NCBI GenBank assembly: GCA_963575745.1
Contig: CAUYUJ010014264.1
Span: forward strand, 250,329 to 314,328
Direction of reading: 5' to 3'
Source: Prorocentrum cordatum
Taxonomy: Eukaryota; Sar; Dinophyceae; Prorocentrales; Prorocentraceae
Length of the DNA stretch: 64,000 nucleotides
The notes under the pieces: generated by a model
Database searches by the model: none
Told to the model about the DNA's origin: nothing
Seen by the model: only the letters and a program-made list of their open reading frames with translations
Part shown: in pieces, positions 54,397-63,948 of the stretch
How the letters are laid out: every line of letters begins with the position of its first letter
Position numbering within the stretch: the stretch's first letter is position 1
Translations under genes and position numbers: made by a program

Positions 54397-54587
54397 CATG
54401 TCGGGCGTGTCCCCCTACAGAGGGATTTTCGACGAGAAATGAGAAATACCCCCCAAATGCCCCCCAAAGGCAACACAAATATCCAGAAAATAATCCCCAG
54501 ACTATTTTTGGATTATGGTTTGAATATTTTGGGGGGTATTGTGTATTTTTCGTCGACAATCCCCCTGTGGGGGACAGGCCCGACGTG
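54397..54587. mobile_element. CAYGTCGGGC MITE with 9-bp duplication, copy 2
   Basis: Ends CATGTCGGGCGTGTCCCCCT and GGGGGACAGGCCCGACGTG are inverted; inner arms AATACCCCCCAAA and TTTTGGGGGGTATT extend the stem. ACGCAAGAC flanks both sides exactly (54,387-54,395 and 54,588-54,596; one extra base on the left). It lies 57 bp past the end of the satellite. Confidence 0.92.
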
Positions 54588-54634
54588 ACGCAAGACCCTG
54601 TGATTTTTCACGAGCGGCAACCGTCGCCATCTCC

Positions 54635-54740
54635 GGGGGCGGCCAAGAGGGGGGCGTCCAAGAGGGGGGGGCGCAGACCATGGCCGGCGGCATGTGCGCG
54701 GCCCGGGCGGGCGGCGGGAGACGTTGAAATCCGCCGATCT
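54635..54740. repeat. Dispersed G-rich block, copy 2
   Basis: Second copy of 11,135-11,235. Confidence 0.88.
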
Positions 54741-54783
54741 GGCCTGTGAGCTTCTGAGAGCGTGGAATTGAGCTCGCTCAAGC

Positions 54784-54990
54784 TTCGCTCTGCAAGAAGG
54801 GGGGGGACGCCATTCCCGACGCCACTCGGCGCTCGGGAGCCAAGGGGGGGTTCGCTCTGCAAGGGGGGGGACGCCATTCCCGACGCCATTCAGTGCTCGG
54901 GAGCCAGGGGGGGAGGGTTCGCTCTGCAAGGGGGGGGCGGGGGGGATGCCATTCCCGGCGCCATGCAGTGCTCGGGGGCGGGGGGGCTTC
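54784..54990. repeat. 67-bp tandem repeat, three copies
   Basis: TTCGCTCTGCAAG begins at 54,784, 54,851 and 54,918, with a remnant at 54,988. Each unit has a G-run, GCCATTCCCGACGCCA and GTGCTCGGGAGCCA. Confidence 0.93.
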
Positions 54991-55019
54991 GCTTCTGACG
55001 GTCCCACAACCTCCCGGAC

Positions 55020-55245
55020 CGCGTCAAGACGGCTCAAAAAGCTCCCAAGACGACCCCAGAACGGCGCAAGGGAACGCCAAGACGGCCCAAGAAGCGCCCA
55101 AGCCAGCCTAAGAGGGCTCTACCAAGGCCCCAGGAGAGGCGGCCCAAGAGGGAGAGCCCGAACCGAACATCAAAATCTTTCCTTTCACGACGTTCTCCAG
55201 AGGCTCCAAGACGCCCCCAGGAGGCCCCAACAGGCTCCCCCAAAG
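55020..55245. repeat. CCAAGAGG-type minisatellite, locus 6
   Basis: CAAGACGGCTC, CCAAGACGACCC, CCAAGACGGCC, CCAAGAAGCGC and CCAAGAGGGAG units ending at the ATC tract. An AT-rich insert at 55,160-55,195 takes the place of the conserved insert seen at other loci. Confidence 0.8.
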
Positions 55246-55341
<96 letters not shown>

Positions 55342-55474
55342 TACCATCATCATCATCAGCATCATCATCATCATCACCATCACCATCATCATCATCATCA
55401 TCAGCATCATCATCACTATCATCATCATCAGCATCATCAGCATCATCAGCATCAGCAGCATCACATCATCATAC

Positions 55475-55518
<44 letters not shown>

Positions 55519-55860
55519 GTCATCATCATCATCATAGGCAACATCGCCATCACCATCGCCGCCATCACCAACTGCACAACCCTTAATACCATCATCAACA
55601 TGAATACCACCGTCATTCTTATCAGCATCACTGTGGGCACACCGCTGTCATCATCACAACCACCATCACCATCACCAGCATCACAATCCTGATTCTTGTC
55701 GTCGTCATCACCATCTTCATGCCCTTCATCGTGGCCATAACCATGATAAAGATCATCGTAATCAGCATCATCATCGGCAACAGCGTCAACATCATAATCA
55801 TCATCATCATCATCCTCATCATCAACATCACCATCAACATTATCATTATCCAGAGCTCCC
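55246..55860. repeat. ATC microsatellite
   Basis: A pure CAT/ATC run at 55,247-55,340 followed by 500 bp with AGC, ACC and CGC variants. Confidence 0.96.
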
Positions 55861-55983
55861 CAGATCGGCGGCACTGTCCAGAGGTCAGCATTGTAAGAAA
55901 GAGGGCCCATGAGATCTGGCGAAATGTCACGGCCCCCGCCATGATGTCCCCCCCACCCTGATCATCACGCCCCTCTTGTAGGA

Positions 55984-56126
55984 GGCCAGATGCGAACCCT
56001 ACCCCTACCCCCTACGATTTCTGAGGGGGACGGTGGGGTTCACTTCGCTCGAGAGCTCCCGAACGAAGTGAACCCACCCTCCCCCTCAGAAATCGTGGGG
56101 GGTAGGGGTAGGGTTCGAATCTGGCC
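55984..56126. repeat. Long near-perfect hairpin
   Basis: Arms of about 66 nt. Left arm blocks GGCCAGATGCGAACCCTACC, CCTACCCCCTACGATTTCTG, AGGGGGACGG and TTCACTTCG match the right arm with four substitutions and one indel, around a loop of about 8 nt (AGAGCTCC). Unique in the window. Confidence 0.95.
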
Positions 56127-56129
56127 CCC

Positions 56130-56470
56130 TATCTTGGCCGCCCCCGATCTCCACGCCCTCGCAGCGTGGACTCCGGGGCGCGATCCCGCGGACGCGCGCT
56201 GGGCATCCGCGAAGGAACGCCACGCATCTGCGGGGTCGCGGCCCGGGGGCCCGACCCGCGAGGCCGCGGGCACGGATATTCTGAACTTCTTTTCGCCCAC
56301 AAATCCTGGCGCTTCGATGTTTCCGAGCTGGGCGTTTTCGTTGAGTTTCTGGCTCGAGGACCTTCGCACATAGCTCTGGCTCGAAACAAAAATTCAGCAG
56401 GCAGATAGGGTCTGGGGCTCTGGTCGCGATTTTTGTTTATGATGTTGCAGTTTTTCGCGTCTTCGGATCT
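56130..56470. other. No gene recognised
   Basis: GC-rich to 56,280, then moderate. Contains CGCGGACGCGCG-type palindromes. No domain. Confidence 0.4.
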
Positions 56471-56473
56471 CAG

Positions 56474-56634
56474 GGGAGTGACCCCAGGACCAGGCAAGAG
56501 GAGTGACCTTTGGTGCGCGGCTTGCCGATCTTTTCCAGGGGTGTGGCACTAGCGGCTTTCGTGCTAACGTTCGGCTCCCACGCACCCAGATAGCCGAGCA
56601 CCAAAGGTCACTCTGGCGAAGGGTAACTCTTACG
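56474..56634. mobile_element. GAGTGACCTTTGGTG foldback, copy 2
   Basis: GGGAGTGACC, GAGGAGTGACCTTTGGTGCG on the left; GCACCAAAGGTCACTCTGG, CGAAGGGTAACTCTTACG on the right. It abuts the coding remnant at 56,640-57,442 and may have inserted into it. Confidence 0.88.
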
Positions 56635-56639
56635 CGTGG

Positions 56640-57442
56640 CCGACAACTGGCACGCAGCCGCGGCAAGCTGATCAGAAAGCAAGTCATGGCACGAGCGTCC
56701 TCCACGCGGAAGAAGCTCATCTTCGCACCCTCAGTCTTCTCCAAACTGATCTCAGCACCTTTTAGCATTGCAGGTTTCGAAGTATCAGGGGATTTGAAAG
56801 AACACCCCTGCCCTACCACTATTTCGCAAGACCCTTGGACCGACAAGAATGCGCAACTACTTCCGGAAACAACTGAATGATCTCCTGCAGTCTCTCCGTC
56901 TCACCAGTTCAGGCCATCCCAACCATGTCAAATCCACAAATCTTGTAAATAGCAAACACATCCTGATCTCTCGGTTGGCTCCGTCCGAATCAAAAAAGTC
57001 AACGGACGTCAAGACATGATAGAACATCGCGGCACGCAATGAGCACATTAGCCCGCAACTCATAAAAAAAATGCCAACGCGTCGCGCCTTTGAAGAGCTC
57101 ATCGATGAACTTGTTTGCCCAATCGTTGCGGCTGATCTCCCTCCAAGCCATCGGCCCATGGCATGCGTAGGGGGAAGCTTGAGAAATGCGGCCACCTGAG
57201 CACGGCCTTCTGTCAGCTGTCGCCCCTTGGGTCATCATGAAACCTGCTCTACTATCACGCACGCGGGACGTCGTCCTAATCTCTGCAACAAGCATGCTTG
57301 AAATCTCATCGGACATTGGCTTCAGCCTATACGGTTCTTGCTGCTTGCCAAGCAGTGCCCACCAAGTATCTACGAATGGGCCCACAGAGAACCTTACCAT
57401 GTAAACATACCAGGGGCTGGGCCCACCGTGCAATGCACTCAA
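56640..57442 (-). pseudogene. Unrecognised coding remnant
   Basis: On the minus strand a 147-codon frame (57,442-56,999) with natural composition contains VGPFVDTWWALLGKQQEPYR and WANKFIDELFKGATRWHFFY, ending DVLSCLDVR. After a frame change the strand is open again with SCEIVVGQGCSFKSPDTSKP and EISLEKTEGAKMSFFRVEDA (about 56,846-56,650) up to the foldback element. I know no family for it. Retroelement debris is the likeliest guess because the neighbouring minus-strand sequence from 59.3 kb is retroelement-derived, but nothing in the motif content proves it. No start, stop or splice site can be fixed. Confidence 0.35.
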
Positions 57443-57444
57443 TA

Positions 57445-57760
57445 GTGTTCATGCCTGAAGGCGACGTAACCACACTCATCCATCTGGTATACATCACGAG
57501 TCTTGTATGTTGTTCGCGTCGGACCCTGACTACAATTCTACTTCCTTGCATTGCTGCTCAGACCATGTCTGATGAGAAAAAAATGCTAGGCATACCTCCT
57601 TCTCGTTCGCCCGTGCAGTGCGATTCAAGGTCCTGCTACCATCCCTCCCCCAGTATGCTCCAAGGAAGGCCCCAAAAGAATCGCTGCTGAGACCGAAAAG
57701 AATCTAAGCGACTGTCCCGCGTGCTGGCTTCGGTAACCGCCGACTCCTCTCGGATCATCG
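57445..57760. other. No gene recognised
   Basis: Unique sequence of moderate GC with no motif I can name. Confidence 0.4.
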
Positions 57761-57764
57761 CGCG

Positions 57765-57945
57765 GGTGAGGCTCTTCTCCCCACTGTAGGCTTCTGCGGC
57801 AACTCGTAAGAGCCTCCCACACAATAATGTTGGCTCTTGCGAATCGACGCTGCGTCGGCGCAACCTCATCGACGCTACTGCGCTCTGAATACGGCATTAC
57901 GATGGCACATAAGGCTCCAGTGATTTGCTACCGAATGTAGTCCCC
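57765..57945. repeat. Dispersed block shared with 43.4 kb, copy 2
   Basis: ATGTTGGCTCTTGCGAATCG, GACGCT units, and GGCTCCAGTGATTTGCTACC match 43,430-43,605. The block ends immediately before a MITE copy. Confidence 0.82.
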
Positions 57946-57947
57946 TC

Positions 57948-58078
57948 CTTGGCATCGCTCGGACGTCAATTCCCTGTGTTTTTTTTGGTTTCGTGCGTGG
58001 TTTTTTCGCCAAATGATCAAGGATGCCTCTCGATGGCCCTCGCCGAAGGAAAAATGCACACGTCCGAGCGATGCCAAG
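57948..58078. mobile_element. CATCGCTCGGACGT MITE, copy 7 (best ends)
   Basis: CTTGGCATCGCTCGGACGT at 57,948 and its exact complement ending at 58,078 give a perfect 19-bp terminal inverted repeat; total 131 bp. CCTC flanks both sides, which may be a short duplication. Confidence 0.95.
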
Positions 58079-58079
58079 C

Positions 58080-58525
58080 CTCCGCTGGGTCAGGCATGGC
58101 AAACTTCAAGATGGGCCAGTGCAGCGGCGCGGGCTCACCGGTGACGGGGGGGCAGATGGCAGTTCTCATGAGAGCCCCAGGGGAGCCAGGAGATCCTCAA
58201 GAGACCGCCAAGACGGGGGATGATACTTCCAAAACGACGCAAGAGGTCTCAAGACAGCACGCGGCACACGAGAGGCCCAACAAGGACCACCACAGGCCGC
58301 AGACGGTCCAAATCATCCACAGACAACTGGTGTCTGAGACTTTGCTGCTTTGCATGGTGCTCAACAAAACTCAGATACGGCACATGAACTACCCAAGACT
58401 GTCAAACCCGCCGACCACGTCACGTGTGTGAGGGGCTTGCTGTTCGAGCCGTCGTTTCCGTCAGTCGTCGTCTCCGTCGCCCCCTTTCCCTGCACCTTCC
58501 TCCGCAAGCTAGTCATCGAGAGAAG
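58080..58525. other. No gene recognised
   Basis: Includes a few CAAGA-x-GGC units at 58,190-58,290; otherwise unique. Confidence 0.4.
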
Positions 58526-58527
58526 AA

Positions 58528-58760
58528 TCCAGCAATGTCGTAATCAAGTCGAAGACCCTTCCCTTTGATCCGTTCCCCGCGTCAGGGGGGGGAGTCCCGG
58601 GGGGGTCCTGGGGTGGTGACGGGGGGGTCCTGGGGTGGGTCGCCACCTATCCGCCTTCCCACCCTAGGGGCCCTGGGGCCTCAGAAAGTACCAAGACAGG
58701 CCAACAGTGCCCCAACAGGCCGCCGAGACGGTCCAAGAGAGTCTCCCATCGTCAAACGGT
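58528..58760. repeat. Dispersed block shared with 7.0 kb, copy 2
   Basis: GTCGTAATCAAGTCGAAG, CCCTTCCCTTTGATCCGTTC, CGTCAGGGGGGGGAGTC then G-rich units (GGGGGGGTCCTGGGGTGG twice) and CCAAGACAGGCC/CCAACAGGCC units. Confidence 0.75.
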
Positions 58761-58864
58761 CGGTTCAAAGCGACTTCACGCCCTCCAGACTGCCCAGGAG
58801 CTTCCACCCCCGAGAGGACCCCGAGAGGCCAAATCCATTGATGTTTCATGGGTTTTTGAAAGCT

Positions 58865-59300
58865 TTGGGCTTTCTAGTTTAAAGCCAATTGGGAGACCCA
58901 ACCAGATACTTTACGTCCAACCCTGCTGCACCGTATTAGCGATAGTGCCAGAGGTAGGAAAGAGCCGCGTGAGCGGCGAGGGGACATATCAAGAGTATAA
59001 GTAAGGTGCAACTTTTCTGTCTCGATGTTAGGTAGCGGGCCGCGGTGCGGCCCAGTCAGATTGGCGGTCGGTCGCTTGGGCCAACATGGCCGCGGACAAA
59101 ACGTTCGGTACCTCTCGCCTTTCCCCTTCCTCCTTCACCATCGGGGGGGGGAAGACGAAGCGTGAGTCCGCTACCGGCCTTACTCAGTAAACCAGCTAAA
59201 TTATACAGGGAAGGCAGCAGCCAGCAGGCTCAACCTTAGCCGGTTGCCCCGCAGCTTACTAACCTCCGGGCGGCTCAGGTGGTTTCGTCTGGCCAGCCCT
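58865..59300. other. Unassigned; possible 3' flank or LTR of the copia-like element
   Basis: It lies directly beyond the RNase H frame in the direction of transcription, where a 3' LTR would be expected. On the minus strand there is a TACTTATACTC stretch. With no second copy in the window an LTR cannot be shown. Confidence 0.2.
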
Positions 59301-59678
59301 TTAAGGAGTGTGTCGTTTCAAGTCGTGCTTGAAGGATTGTACCCTTGCCACGACTTGTAGAAGCATGTCTCTGTCAATGCTCCACTTGGTGTGACCATCT
59401 GCAGTCATGTCGCGGGTGTCACGCCACTGCACACAATGCACGATACCGCGCTCCACCACTTGCCGTATCCAGATGATATGACCCAAGAGGGTGTACGCAG
59501 TGGGCTGCTTCAGGTCTTCACTTGACAAAGACTTGAAGACGGGTTCCGCATCAATGGTCAGGGTGACCTTAATGCTGAGGCCACCCATCTCAAGTATTTC
59601 CTTCAGGTGAGTGGGTTCCAGCGGCCCTGCGTGGAGTTCGTGCAGCGTAACGAGTATGGGATACCTCGTCATCGGCAT
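59301..59678 (-). pseudogene. Copia-like RNase H, C-terminal part
   Basis: A 125-codon minus-strand frame ending at a stop at 59,301. LHELHAGPLEPTH, TLTIDAEPVFKSL, LLGHIIWIRQVVERGIVHCV and WRDTRDMTADGHTKWSIDRD match, in order, the pattern of the RNase H domain at the end of Ty1/copia-type polyproteins: the central D in TIDAEPV, the histidine-containing region, and the final D-x-x-A-D-x-x-T-K motif (here DMTADGHTK). The domain removes RNA from the RNA-DNA hybrid. It is N-terminally truncated here: the first acidic residues and the RT are missing, and upstream sequence reaches other blocks within 0.5 kb, so an internal deletion is likely. Confidence 0.85.
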
Positions 59679-60114
59679 CGCCGCTCAGGTGGCGGTAGCC
59701 GAAGTCGCTGTGCAGATCGACCTCCCCCGATGTTCCTGTTTGTAAAACATTAAGTCGCATTCGACTTCATCATTGCATTTGCCAGGTAGCGCTGTAGACG
59801 ACATTCTAGTCTGCCCAGGCTTTTCCCAGGCCCTGCGCTCCCAGCATGCATCGCAGACGCCTTTTATCAGGTTTAGTCAAATACTAACAAGACCAGCCTT
59901 GGTTGAGATATCTTAAAATCCTTGGCGTGGAACCGTCGCAGGCGTAGTTTTCGCAGCTCGCGCGTTGCCGCGCTTGGGTCAAGGCGGCGCGAGTTCTGCG
60001 GGCTGATCTGCACGACAAACCTTGACCAGTCTGGAAGCCTTGAACGAGCTGCAGGGTCAGCCGCAGGTGGCGGTGGAGGAAGGTCACCTCCCTGCTGTCG
60101 TCCTCGTCTGGCTA

Positions 60115-60900
60115 CTACCCGTGGTAGTCGTCTGCGGTTATCCGAGCTGCCGGCGCCACTTGGCTTTGAATCGTGTCTGCCTGCTGAGATGTCGCGGCTG
60201 CTGGCGCCCGTAGTCGGTCCAGCTCTGGAGCCAGGCTTCGGGGCACGTAGCCGCGCGACTTGTTTGGCGGCTGGTGCCTCCGAAGCGGCTGCCGCCGCAG
60301 ATGGTGGTGCGTCGGATGCAGTTGCCGCCGCAGGTGGTGGGGCTGCCGGTTCAGCAAGGGCTGGGGGCCCCTGCCCATGATGATCTGGCAGCTTCCACGG
60401 TTTGGAAAATTTGAATTTGCCAGGTGTAAGTAAATAGCCAGACTTAGCCTTCCCATAATTCTTTTGGCAGTTTGGACACTCTCAGTAATCATTCTCTTTG
60501 TCGCACCACCTGCAGCGTTCAGGGCTTCTGCTGTGTGATGGGGATGCATGTTCACATTGTCGGCACGTGCAGGGCGCCCCCGTCCTCCTGATGCTGGTTG
60601 CGCGATACGTCCGTCAAGATGTCTAGGGATCGCTGGGCCATCCACGTCGGACCCGGGTGCATTCGTTACAAGAACAGGTGAAGCATGAGGGTGATCGTGA
60701 AAAAGGATCGCGGTTAACCGCGAACATGTCATGTGCAATGTGACCTGCCGCAGCGAAGCGGGATTGCATCTTCGGGGTAGATTGTGCTGCCTTGGCCAAT
60801 TCCTTGTTGCAAACCGAAGCATGTTGGTGGTGGCCAGTGCACCAGTTGTTGTCGACGGGTGTCAGTAGTGAACGATGGTTGGCCATTATTTCAATCGTTT
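60115..60900 (-). pseudogene. Copia-like remnant, Cys-rich and low-complexity part
   Basis: In one minus-strand frame CTCRQCEH (from 60,571), then RCRWCDKENDY, a TGA at 60,482-60,484, and ECPNCQKNYGKAKSGYLL follow each other; the four CxxC-type pairs suggest a zinc-binding module with one stop inside it. The frame continues KFKFSKPWKLPDHHGQ. Upstream, in another frame, MANHRSLLTPVDNN, NKELAKAAQSTPKMQSRFAA is open from 60,886. Downstream to 60,115 the frame is His/Pro/Arg-rich and probably not native. Confidence 0.5.
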
Positions 60901-61044
60901 GCGTATTAATACGCCATGGGAGTCACGAAGGCCTGTAATGCATTGGTCTATATTGACCTTGCGAGTGCCCGCGTTTGGCGAGTGTCGTCCATGGTCGTAC
61001 TTCAACTCATCCACGCAAGTTCCCACTGGTTGTTCTCGTAATTA

Positions 61045-61553
61045 AAATCGTTGGAGATTGCCCTGACGTGCCGCGACTCTTCCACATAACTTAATGGGAG
61101 GGAGGTCCTCCATGTGACGTTCATGCCACCTGCCGCAGTTGACCTTTGCATTGGAGTAAGAGGGTCGTCCAGTAGTTCTGCAGTTAGGTTGTAAGACTAT
61201 TATCTTCACAAAACATAGACACCCAAGTAATGAATTACTGCATCCGGGACTTCCTTGTTTCCAAGGTCAACATGAGAACGTTTGTCGAGGTTACCCCCTG
61301 AGAATAAAGCTCGGCTGAATACGACAAGTGAGATTCCCCGGTTGCCTCCGCATGATTCCCGCACGTCTACCTCGTTGTTTCGTCCGTAACACAAGGCTGG
61401 CATTATGGAAAACACATCGGCATGTACATCCGCAGGTAGCCCCGCTGGTAATGTCACGCAGGTTTCCTCATCTTCATCACCGTCAGAAGTCCAAAAGAAC
61501 ATCGGTGTAGTATGCTCACCGTCCAAGGCCCTCAAAATCCCCGCCGCAAGCAT
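61045..61553 (-). pseudogene. Copia-like remnant, conserved block
   Basis: The minus-strand frame at 61,553-61,206 ends with ESCGGNRGISLVVFSRALFS, GGNLDKRSHVDLGNKEVPDA and VIHYLGVYVL. After a frameshift the next 51 codons (61,197-61,045) read VLQPNCRTTGRPSYSNAKVN, WHERHMEDLPPIKLCGRVAA and stop at a TAA, after which LREQPVG follows in the same frame. I know this pair of blocks (a G-rich loop resembling an S-adenosylmethionine-type fold, then a Q/P-N-C-R motif) from dinoflagellate retroelement polyproteins; its biochemical role there is not established to my knowledge. Confidence 0.65.
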
Positions 61554-61887
61554 CGCCGACGTCTTCGACCTGGTTGGGTATCCCGCGTGGTTTGATGCTG
61601 GCTTCTTTGTCAGCTTTCTGTGTTTCTTTTTGATTTATCCGGGCATCAGTATGTAGTGCTGTCTGTTGTTGCCCATTGTGGGGCATAGTGGGCGCGTCGG
61701 ACATTCTGGAGTAGGGGGTGGCGCGCGGCCGCGATCAATCGAGGGGGGGGGGAAGTCGATTGCCATCGACGGTCGTAACCCGCCTTGGGCGTGGTCGCTC
61801 CCCCTCATTACTAAGCAAGGCTGGGGCCGGAGGCTCCCAGTACAGTCGAGTGCTGATGTTGGTCAATCTACTTAGCAATTGAGCTAT

Positions 61888-62513
61888 TCAGTTATATCCG
61901 ATGGGTTGGTCCTGAACCTTGATACGTTGTATGATAGCATTGTTGTCAGGGTTCGTAATTGCCCAGCGTGCCACATGGTGTAATTGCGGACCATTCTTAG
62001 GAGACTGGACGCAAGTCCGAGCTCCTTTAATTATTCGAGAGTGCACGCTGAGATGTTCAACGCGTTTATCGTTTCTCTGTGTCTTAGGTGTATCAATTTG
62101 GTCAAGCAGTCGTGCAATCATGATAGCGATTGTTTGGTTCCGCCATTCCACCCCCTGGGCGCCTTGGCCGCGCCAGTCTAATTCATGTTCTGCTCTTTCG
62201 GCAGGCCCCGCCGCAGCTCGGCGCGTGCATTTCCACAGGTTACCTGGGTGCGCGCGCATGTCGTTGCAACCTGTGAATACGAACCACTTGGCAAACGACT
62301 CGGGCGATCGGCCCTACGACCGAAAGGACAACATCGCATTCGCGTGCGTTGCGGGCCTAAGTCTTCGATGGCGTCGCGCGTGGGCCCTAGTTCCCAAGGG
62401 CAACCTGGGGGCCCCATGAGCACGATGGACATGCGCGAGGCCCGAGCTTTGACCATGAGATTCCGGGTGCGCAGATAGTGCGGCCCGCGCCCGCTTACCA
62501 GGCAGTTGCGCAT
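61888..62513 (-). pseudogene. Copia-like remnant, middle block
   Basis: Two overlapping minus-strand frames form one likely ancestral stretch: RMRCCPFGRRADRPSRLPSG, SYSQVATTCARTQVTCG (to about 62,235) and then KCTRRAAAGPAERAEHELDW, RGQGAQGVEWRNQTIAIMIA, LLDQIDTPKT. The join implies a frameshift near 62,240. No catalytic motif. Confidence 0.5.
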
Positions 62514-62699
62514 GCCAATCAGCGGGCGCTGCCACCCATAGGAGTTGATAGTCCCCCGACTGTAGTCTACCCAAGTATAGTGTACCCGTGGAGGTCACGA
62601 CCTCTGCGCGTGTTTTACGATCGCACATGTATCCGCGGGCTCGGAGTTCAGCGCAAGCTGTTCGTATATCCTCGATGACAGGAGCACGAGAATGATAAT

Positions 62700-63010
62700 G
62701 ATGAGATGAGCGATGTCATCCTCCGGCGGCCGCGCAACCGGGCCTGCTGTCGCCCCGAGCGCGCGCGGCCGGCGCCGGGGAGAAGTGGGCAGGTGCCCCC
62801 GCGCCTGTAGATATCACCTCAGGTGTCGGCCTGTCCAGGCAGAAGCGCGCGGCCGTAGCGCGCCTGCCCCCTTCGCCCACTCTCGAGCGCAGGGGGCGTC
62901 CACGTGGCCACCTGGCCCGGACCCGCGCCCGGGCTGCAAGCCGCGGAGTCACCTGGTGAGATCGGCGACGCACTGGCCGAGGTGTAGATATCATATCTCT
63001 CGGCAGCGCC
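62700..63010. other. GC-rich stretch within the retroelement
   Basis: Composition-driven open frames on both strands; ATATCACC/GATATCATATC motifs at 62,810 and 62,987. Nothing recognised. Confidence 0.4.
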
Positions 63011-63290
63011 GCTCGACGCAGCAAGTTGCCCCGCGGAGGCAGGCTGCCCCGGGCGACCTTCCGGTGGCAACCACTTGGCGCCCTCGTCGCAGATGGCCTC
63101 GTGACCTTCGCATTCGGGGCCCGCCGAAGTCATGGCTGTAAGATTGCTGCCGTGCGCGATGCCCCATTCGCAACCGGGTCTTCAAGGCGCAGTCCACCGC
63201 AGCCTTGATCGCGAATAGGAATGTCTCCATATTGATGCTGCGGCTCATGCCCCCGGTGTTCTGACCCATCGTGAACGCGCGGGCGTCCAC
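62991..63290 (-). pseudogene. Copia-like remnant, helical block
   Basis: FTMGQNTGGMSRSINMETFL, FAIKAAVDCALKTRLRMGHR and ARQQSYSHDFGG form one open minus-strand frame before the composition turns Arg-rich. Located just after the protease block in the same direction. No known motif; I group it with the element by position. Confidence 0.45.
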
Positions 63291-63314
63291 GGGGGCGGTC
63301 GGACCCGCTCTGCT

Positions 63315-63948
63315 TTAAGCAGGTTGCCCCACAAACAGCTCCGCATCTACGGTCTCCTCGAGGACGTGCCGCAGGGGTGTCCCCGAGTATCCGGGCATGG
63401 CCGTGATGGTGAACGCCGTGGCTCCATCGGCCTCCGTTGCCGCGCCGCGTTCGTCGACCTTCATCGCTAGGTGCCCTGATGGTGTTTTTGCCGGGTCAAT
63501 CACCCTGGCGCCTTTTTCCAATGAGAACCTGTGCATGTCCGTGCCTGGGATGACCATCTTTCGCCTGTCTCAAGAATCTGGGTGGCCCGCGCGTTTGCCA
63601 TATTCCTCAGGCCCAAGATTGCGGGCAAGTTCTCGCCGGGCCCCATCCGCCGCGTTGGTTGAATAGGTGTCCAGCTTGGCGATCGCAGGTCGCCCCGCAA
63701 GGTTGCCCCTACATGCGCGGGCAATTTCGGAATGCCCTGGCGCCCCGCGCGCTGCGGCTCCAGCGCCCGCCCTCGTCGCTCACAATGGTCTGCTCAGGTT
63801 CAATATTTACGCCGTGACTGCGGGTGCGCGAGACCCGCTCAAATGTCCGAACAGTTTTCAGACAAACGATGTTTATGTTGCTACCAATGTCCAGCAAGAT
63901 AGTCAGCGCCCCGTCGATCATGGCCCCGCTGTTCGCTGCTAGGGCCAA
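63315..63948 (-). pseudogene. Copia-like aspartic protease remnant
   Basis: Three minus-strand frames together give a retropepsin-like layout. First: ALTILLDIGSNINIVCLKTV (63,948 onwards), where the hydrophobic-hydrophobic-D-T/S-G motif of the active site appears as D-I-G; then GENLPAILGLRNMANARATQ in the second frame (to about 63,560), the usual hydrophobic-ILG-L segment of the protease C-terminal half; then MVIPGTDMHRFSLEKGARVI, AKTPSGHLAMKVDE in the third. Such proteases cut the polyprotein. Two frameshifts and the D-I-G change make it inactive as written. A single C-to-T change would turn a Thr codon (ACT) into the Ile codon (ATT) seen here. Confidence 0.72.

Noticed and set aside
48987-54559. 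Very long minus-strand frames (up to 745 codons) across the satellite
   Set aside because: They translate the same 104-bp repeat in all three phases; substitutions do not respect any one frame. Repeat artefact.
56108-56122. GGTTCGAATCT, another T-loop-like word
   Set aside because: Part of the right arm of the long hairpin; no tRNA fold around it.
58865-59300. 3' LTR of the copia-like element
   Set aside because: Position fits but no second copy, no terminal TG/CA pair or duplication could be established.
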